From positions 39,747,473-39,811,472 of the forward strand of contig CM049319.1 of NCBI GenBank assembly GCA_026874595.1: a DNA stretch of 64,000 bases, in the 5' to 3' direction. Made by a program: the position numbers and the translations under genes. Each line of letters begins with the position of its first letter. Position 1 is the first letter of the stretch. The DNA is from Sipunculus nudus. Its lineage: Eukaryota; Annelida; Sipuncula; Golfingiida; Sipunculidae. Below are positions 59,140 to 64,000 of this stretch, piece after piece. Under the pieces are notes generated by a model that ran no database searches, was not told the DNA's origin, and saw nothing but the letters and a program-made list of their open reading frames with translations.

Positions 59140-60508
59140 ACAAGGTCAAACGGTTCCCAAGGTATGAGCTGGGATGTCTGCAGCGTGCATTTGTATGCCA
59201 AAAATCATAACCATCAGTGTTGTAGCTATTGAGATATGCAGATTTTGTATCAAATTTTTCATTCTTCTGGGGGGGTATTTTAGAGCCATACAGCTTAAAG
59301 GATATGGGTAACAGAGACCTAGTTTCAGGTTGCCACAGGCACTTTTCAGAGGCCTCCTTGCATGACAAGAATAAATGATTCTGGGTCAAGTTTTTACAAT
59401 TTGTGCCATGTTAACAGATGACAGCATCCTTAAAGGTCTAAAAAATAGAGAAAATTATTCAATAAATTGAATAAAATATAGGTGGCACCACCAGTCTGCA
59501 GAAACAGATGTAACACTCCATAATCAATATCCATGCAAACAATTATGGTGATGTCTGCATTAGTTGTTCAGATACTTCAGCTTTTGTATCCAATTTTTCA
59601 TTATTCTGTGGGGTATTTTGGAGCCATACAGCTTAAAGGAAATGGGTAACAGAGACCTAATTTCAGGTTTCCATGGAGACTTTTCATGGGTCTCCCTGTG
59701 TGTCAAGAATTAAGATTCTAGGTCCAGTTGTTATGATTTGTGCCCTGTTAACAGATGTTCATATCTTTAAAGGTCTCAAAAAAAGAGAAAATAAATTTGT
59801 AAAAAACCTGAACAAATACAAGAGGTCCCACCAGTCTACAGAAACTGATGAAACACTCCATGATCAATATCCATGCAAACAATTATGGTGATGTCTGCAT
59901 TAGTTGTTCAGATACTTCAGCTTTTGTATCAAATTTTCCATTATTCTGAGCTGTACTTTGGAGTGCCATAGCTCAAAGGATATGGGATACAGAGACCTAA
60001 TTTCAAGTTTCCATGGAGTCTTTTCATGGGTCTCCCTGTGTGTCAAGAATGAAGATTCTAGGTCCAGTCTGTACGATTTTTGCCCTGTTAACAGATGTTA
60101 ACATTTTTAAAGGTCTCGAAAATAGAGAAAACAATTCGTAAAAAATCGAAAAATACAGGTGGTGCCACCATTCTGCAGGAACTGATGGAACATCTCATGA
60201 TCAATATGTAAGCCAAAAATCATGACCATCAGTGATGTAGTTAATGAGATATTGTAGTTTTTGTATGAAATTTTTGACTATTCTGGGGGGTACTTTGGGG
60301 CCCCATAGCTCGAAGGATATGGGTAACAGAGACCTGATTTCTGGTGTGCAAGGAAATTTTTCATGGACCTCTCAGAATGCTAAGTTACAAGATTCTAGGT
60401 CCAGCAGTTACGATTTGTGCCAGGTTAAGGGACGAACAGACAGACAGACAGACGGACGACCGACAAAGAGTGATCGCTATAGCTCAGATGACTTTCAGTC
60501 AGCTGAGC
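59140..60508 (+). mobile_element. Family C element, 5'-chimeric, four units of about 338 bp
   Basis: Units are marked by CTRGGTCMAG at 59382, 59720, 60060 and 60397 (337-340 bp apart), each with TTTCAGGTTKCCA, CTCCATRATCAATATSCA and a TGTTAACAGATG block. After GACAGACAGACAGACGGACG the element ends with the hairpin GCTCAGATGAC...GTCAGCTGAGC (60480-60508). Instead of a family C 5' end, the left edge (about 59143-59190) carries GGTCAAACGGTTCCCAAGGT and GGATGTCTGCAGCGT, a piece of the 278-bp family E unit. Confidence 0.82.
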
Positions 60509-60639
60509 TAAAAATCATAAATAAAAAAATACAGGTGGCGCCCCTAGTTTTGGGGAACTGAAAAAAAAATAGTCATGTTCAATATTCAAGGCAAGATTCA
60601 AACAATCCATACATCAGTTATTTAGATATTGGAGGTTTT
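60509..60639 (+). repeat. Remnant related to the end of the 27.7 kb repeat
   Basis: TACAGGTGGCGCCCCTAGTT, GGGGAACTGAAAAAA, TAGTCATGTTCAATATT and AAGGCAAGATTC resemble 27675-27740 (GGTGGCACCACCACTTTTCG, TAGTCATGGTCAATATTGAA). A fragment only. Confidence 0.6.
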
Positions 60640-61935
60640 GTGTCAGGTCCTATGATAATAATAATAACAAGGGAGTAGGGCCTGATGTTACATTAAACAC
60701 TGGTATGTATATAACTGCGGGGGCCTGAGGACCTATAATGACAATCAAAATATCTCATGGGGGCCTCAGGGCCTATGATATTATATAGGTAGTAGGGGCC
60801 TGGGGTTACATTGAAAACAGGTAATATATCTTCTGGGGGCCTGAAGACCTACATAAACAATAATAATAGTTCTACAGGGGCCTCAGGGCCTATGATAATA
60901 AAAAAAACAGTAGGGGCCTGGGGTTCTTTAAACAATATCTCATGGGGGCCTGATGACCAAAAACAACATTAATAATAGTTCTACAGGGGCCTCAGGTCCT
61001 ACGATAATAAAAAGGCAGTAGGGGCCTGGGGTTACATTGAAAACAGGTAATATATCTTCTGGGGGCCTAAGGCCCTACAAAACAATAATAATAGTTCTAC
61101 AGGGGCCTCAGGGCCTATGATAATAAAAGGCAGTAGGGGCAAGGGGTTCCTTTAAACAATATCTCATGGGGGCCTGAGGACCTAAATCAACATAAATAAT
61201 AGTTCCACAGGGGTCTCAGATCCTATTATAATAAAAAGGTAGTAGGGGCCTTGGGTGACACTGAAAATAGGTATGCATAGATCTACTGGGGGCCTAAAGA
61301 CCTACAAATACAATAATAATAGTTCTACAAGGGCCTCAGGGCCTATAATAATAAAAAACAATAGGGACCTGGGGTTACACTGAACACTTGTATGCATAGA
61401 TCTTCTGGGGGCCCAGGGGCCTGTAATGACAATAATAATAATTTTACAGGTGGGCATCAGGGCCTATAATAATAAAAAGGCAGAAGGGCCTGGGTTCCTT
61501 CAAGGAATATCTCATTGGGGCATGAGGACCCAAAATGACATTACTAATAATTCTACAGGGGGCCTCAGGTCATATGGCAACCATAATAACAAGTCAGTAG
61601 GGGCCTGGGGTGAAATTAAACACTGGTATGCATATATCATCTGTTGGCCTGAGGACCTACAATGACAATAAAAATAATTCTAATGGGGGCCTCAGGCCCT
61701 TAATAAGAACAAGGCAAAAGGGGCCTTGGGTTGCATTTAACACTGGTATGCAAATATCCCCTGGGGGCCTTAGGGCCTTAAATGACAATAATCAGTTCTA
61801 CTGGAGGCCCTATAATTATAATAATATAAATAATATAAATTAGAACAGAAGGGGGCTTGGGTTGTATTAAGGAAATATCTCCAGGGGGCCTGAGGACCTA
61901 CAATTACAATTTAATAGTTCTACTATTCTAATATT
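60640..61935 (+). repeat. GGGGCCTSAGG tandem array, period about 107-136 bp
   Basis: Units have the order AGTAGGGGCCTGGGGTT, then a variable segment, then GGGGGCCTGAGGACCTA, AATAATAATAGTTCTACAGG, GGCCTCAGGGCCTATGATAA. Starts of AGGGGCCTGGGG-type words are near 60791, 60909, 61018, 61131, 61238, 61359, 61481, 61594, 61710 and 61846. Two unit types recur, one with TTACATTGAAAACAGGT and one with TTYYTTTAAACAATATCTCA. No terminal hairpin was identified. Non-coding. Confidence 0.83.
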
Positions 61936-62051
61936 TTCATTGATTGAGCACTTAATTAACAAAGTGCTGTATAAACTAAGAATTGACACTTACATTAAAC
62001 ATTATTTGGTTTTTAATAAGAGATATAACATTTTACTAGCAAGGCTCGGGG

Positions 62052-62264
62052 GGCTTAATCATTTGGGGGTGCACAGGGGCACATGAAAATAAGTGTACAC
62101 TTATGACAGCAGGGGTATTCTGCCAGTGTTGATCTTAGCTGGTGACAGCTCCAGAAAATGACATGTCATGGTGTCTGGTATTTCAGCATATTTGAGGGAG
62201 GTAAATCAAAAGCAGGGGAAACTTTTTTTATAAACACACACATACACACATATATAATATACAG
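62052..62264 (+). repeat. About 212-bp direct repeat, copy 1
   Basis: From GGCTTAATCATTTGGGGGTG to ATATATAATATACAG it appears identical, base for base, to 63788-64000. The unit includes ACTTATGACAGCAGGGGTAT, a GTGTCTGGTATTTCAGCATA stretch and an ACACACATACACACATATAT end. No coding sense. Confidence 0.93.
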
Positions 62265-63564
62265 GATGGTCAATAAATTAATGTTAGTGTCCGGCAACTA
62301 AGCTTTTTTTTTAATTTTATACAGCCTAAATATTCCTCTAAGAAGCAATAACTTTCGAATCTAGTACTGGAACATATCTGTTGATCAATTGATCAAGATA
62401 ATGTTAAGTTCTTACCTAGGGATATGTAGGCTACTGTAGAAATCAAGGTACAACAAACTAATGAAGTTTACGACCGACTTACCTGTCACTTTGACTCAAC
62501 TCGTTTTCGCGGTAACCTCGCGTGTTCTTCCAATGGCAAATAAATGCCCGCTAAATAACTAGTCTGGTTACGGCGTCCATTCACATATTAGACCTGGTTT
62601 GGAGATATGCATGGCAGGGAACCAATCTAGTTAACAATTTCATGTGCGACAAAGTAGTCCCGGTTTGGGCCCAAGGCCCTGATTCAGAGTAACAAACTGC
62701 CTCCTGCGACCGGTTTGACTTTGAACGATAATGTGTGACCATGGTAATACAAATGTTTTGTACTGAGTATGCTCACACATTTTGTGTAAGTGGTCTAGCT
62801 GTCTTTGAGTTGACCTTGTGTCGGAGTCTGAAAGACTTGGACGAATACGTTCCTGTATGATTAGTGGAAAAAAACTTGAGAAAAACCCGGAGCATATGTA
62901 TGTCGAAAATCACGGTTATTCGTACGGTGGTGTACATCAGAGGAGATACGAATCTAATTGAAGCCAAGCCATTGGCAGGAGAATTTTTCGAAGAAGTTGA
63001 TATTATAAATGAAATCATTTTTATATGAAAATATATTATGCTGAACATCGCCATTTAAAGTTGCCCTCCGAGCCCGTCAATCCGCCGGTAAAGGAACCTG
63101 TTATCTTGCATGGAAGTAAGGTAACGCTGAGACATGTTCTCGATCTTGCATTCCCTATATCACACACAAAAACTGAGCACTCACATGGTCGGGCAATCTG
63201 GCTGCGCAATAGTGCGTGGTAGCATTTTATTATGTTGGCCATTTAATGGCTAAATATATATTTACTTTGTCTAATCATGATTAAATGTTCTAAAACACAA
63301 TCACTGATATCCGAAGATTTGGGACTTATTTCTTCATTGCATTAGGTATGATCCTTCCAATATGATATTTATTCCTGTTGTGCAACTGGCATTTCTAACT
63401 GGAATTAAGAAAGTATGTTGTGTTGAATTATTGAGGTGTTTATACACACGTACCACCCATGGCACCACACACAAATACATATATATATATATTTTGTTAC
63501 ATGTATCTGTTTATTATGCGCAGGAATTTGCATGGCTTGACATGTGCCTGGCGTTATAATTCGT
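62265..63564. other. No gene seen
   Basis: Non-coding sequence between the identical repeats. It contains the inverted copy (62667-62701) of the 35-bp stretch at 47394. Several short frames exist but none resembles a known family. Confidence 0.5.
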
Positions 63565-63787
63565 GTTAGGCGCAAGCCCTGTGCGTTGCTATGGAAACCG
63601 CACTTGTTGAACTCTGGCTTATCCGCAGAGTGTAGTCTCAAATGTTTGAGTTTGTTCTTTCGAATATTCCGGACTAGAAGCATCTGGATTTCGTGGAAAA
63701 AGCTATAAATAGGGGCTGTGTTTGGAGCTTTGAGGAAGGAAAATACCAGCGGGCACTAAAGGTATAGCGACTTTCTCGTCAGTCTTA
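63565..63787 (+). repeat. LTR-like segment with TATA box, truncated
   Basis: Starts TGTTAGGCGCAAGCCC and includes GAATATTCCGGACTAGAAGC and CTATAAATAGGGGCTG, then GAGG-rich sequence with ATACCAGCGGGCAC. The order and wording of the TATA region match the solo LTR at 28901 (TATAAATAGGGGCTG, then GAGAGGGAGG and TTCTAGCGGACAC). It is cut at 63787 by the second copy of the identical repeat. No pol in view. Confidence 0.5.
63704..63710 (+). promoter_or_regulatory. TATA box in the LTR-like segment
   Basis: TATAAATAGGGGCTG, the same 15-base context as at 28983. Likely an LTR promoter core. Confidence 0.5.
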
Positions 63788-64000
63788 GGCTTAATCATTT
63801 GGGGGTGCACAGGGGCACATGAAAATAAGTGTACACTTATGACAGCAGGGGTATTCTGCCAGTGTTGATCTTAGCTGGTGACAGCTCCAGAAAATGACAT
63901 GTCATGGTGTCTGGTATTTCAGCATATTTGAGGGAGGTAAATCAAAAGCAGGGGAAACTTTTTTTATAAACACACACATACACACATATATAATATACAG
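63788..64000 (+). repeat. About 212-bp direct repeat, copy 2, running to the window end
   Basis: Apparently identical to 62052-62264. The true right boundary lies at or beyond the end of the window. Confidence 0.93.

Noticed and set aside
26470-61935. Tandem arrays considered as CRISPR arrays
   Set aside because: Units are 57-340 bp, the whole unit repeats rather than short repeats with unique spacers, and the genome is eukaryotic.
63025-63222. Short plus-strand open frame of 65 codons with a fairly even composition
   Set aside because: No motif, no splice sites and no neighbouring coding evidence. Length is within chance for this region.

Overview
The window is eukaryotic nuclear DNA: AT-rich, intron-containing and dominated by repeats. 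The nested LTR and non-LTR retrotransposons, together with many pearl-like non-autonomous elements built on tandem-repeat cores, suggest a mollusc (bivalve or gastropod) or a related lophotrochozoan. That assignment is inferred from element types, not from a species-diagnostic gene. There are no bacterial operons, no CRISPR array, and no tRNA or rRNA gene that I could recognise.

The only confidently recognised host gene is a D-amino-acid/D-aspartate oxidase family gene on the minus strand. Two exons are visible (11736-11934 and 8662-8779), with canonical splice sites and matching phase across a 2.96 kb intron. The remaining exons were not found. A much weaker pair of phase-compatible candidate exons of unknown identity lies on the plus strand at 51441-51933.

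Layout: 1-1.46 kb, a diverged direct duplication; 1.9-5.0 kb, a 5'-truncated, decayed Ty3/Gypsy element with a polypurine tract and an internally duplicated 3' LTR; 6.2-7.25 kb, a decayed LINE; 8.66-11.93 kb, the oxidase exons; 17.25-19.7 kb, a second LINE of the same type; 19.87-24.53 kb, a Gypsy element with both LTRs, a decayed pol and no visible gag; 24.65-26.33 kb, an L1-like LINE; 26.5-28.0 and 36.5-37.6 kb, two copies of a repeat rich in TGACCTTGACC motifs; 28.5-34.2 kb, a CR1/Jockey-like LINE split by a solo LTR and two tandem-repeat elements; 34.3-35.5 kb, another hairpin-ended tandem-repeat element; 37.6-46 kb, nested tandem-repeat families, one interrupted by a 2.25 kb hAT-like element with an 8-bp target duplication; 49.4-51.2 kb, a longer second copy of the element that split the LINE; 53.1-54.9 kb, a 57-bp minisatellite that reads as a Lys/Glu-rich 19-residue repeat on the minus strand; 55.5-57.8 kb, a 278-bp satellite with alternating A/B units; 59.1-60.5 and 60.6-61.9 kb, two more tandem arrays; 62-64 kb, a repeat of about 212 bp present twice, apparently identical, around an LTR-like promoter.

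The most coherent pattern is that at least five unrelated tandem-repeat families share one plan: AACWAG followed by a short palindrome, then an array of about 145-340-bp units, then a GACA/GACGG-rich run, then a strong terminal hairpin. Established knowledge links this plan to pearl-like elements, which have been grouped with non-autonomous Helentrons (HINEs). No Rep/helicase partner is visible here.
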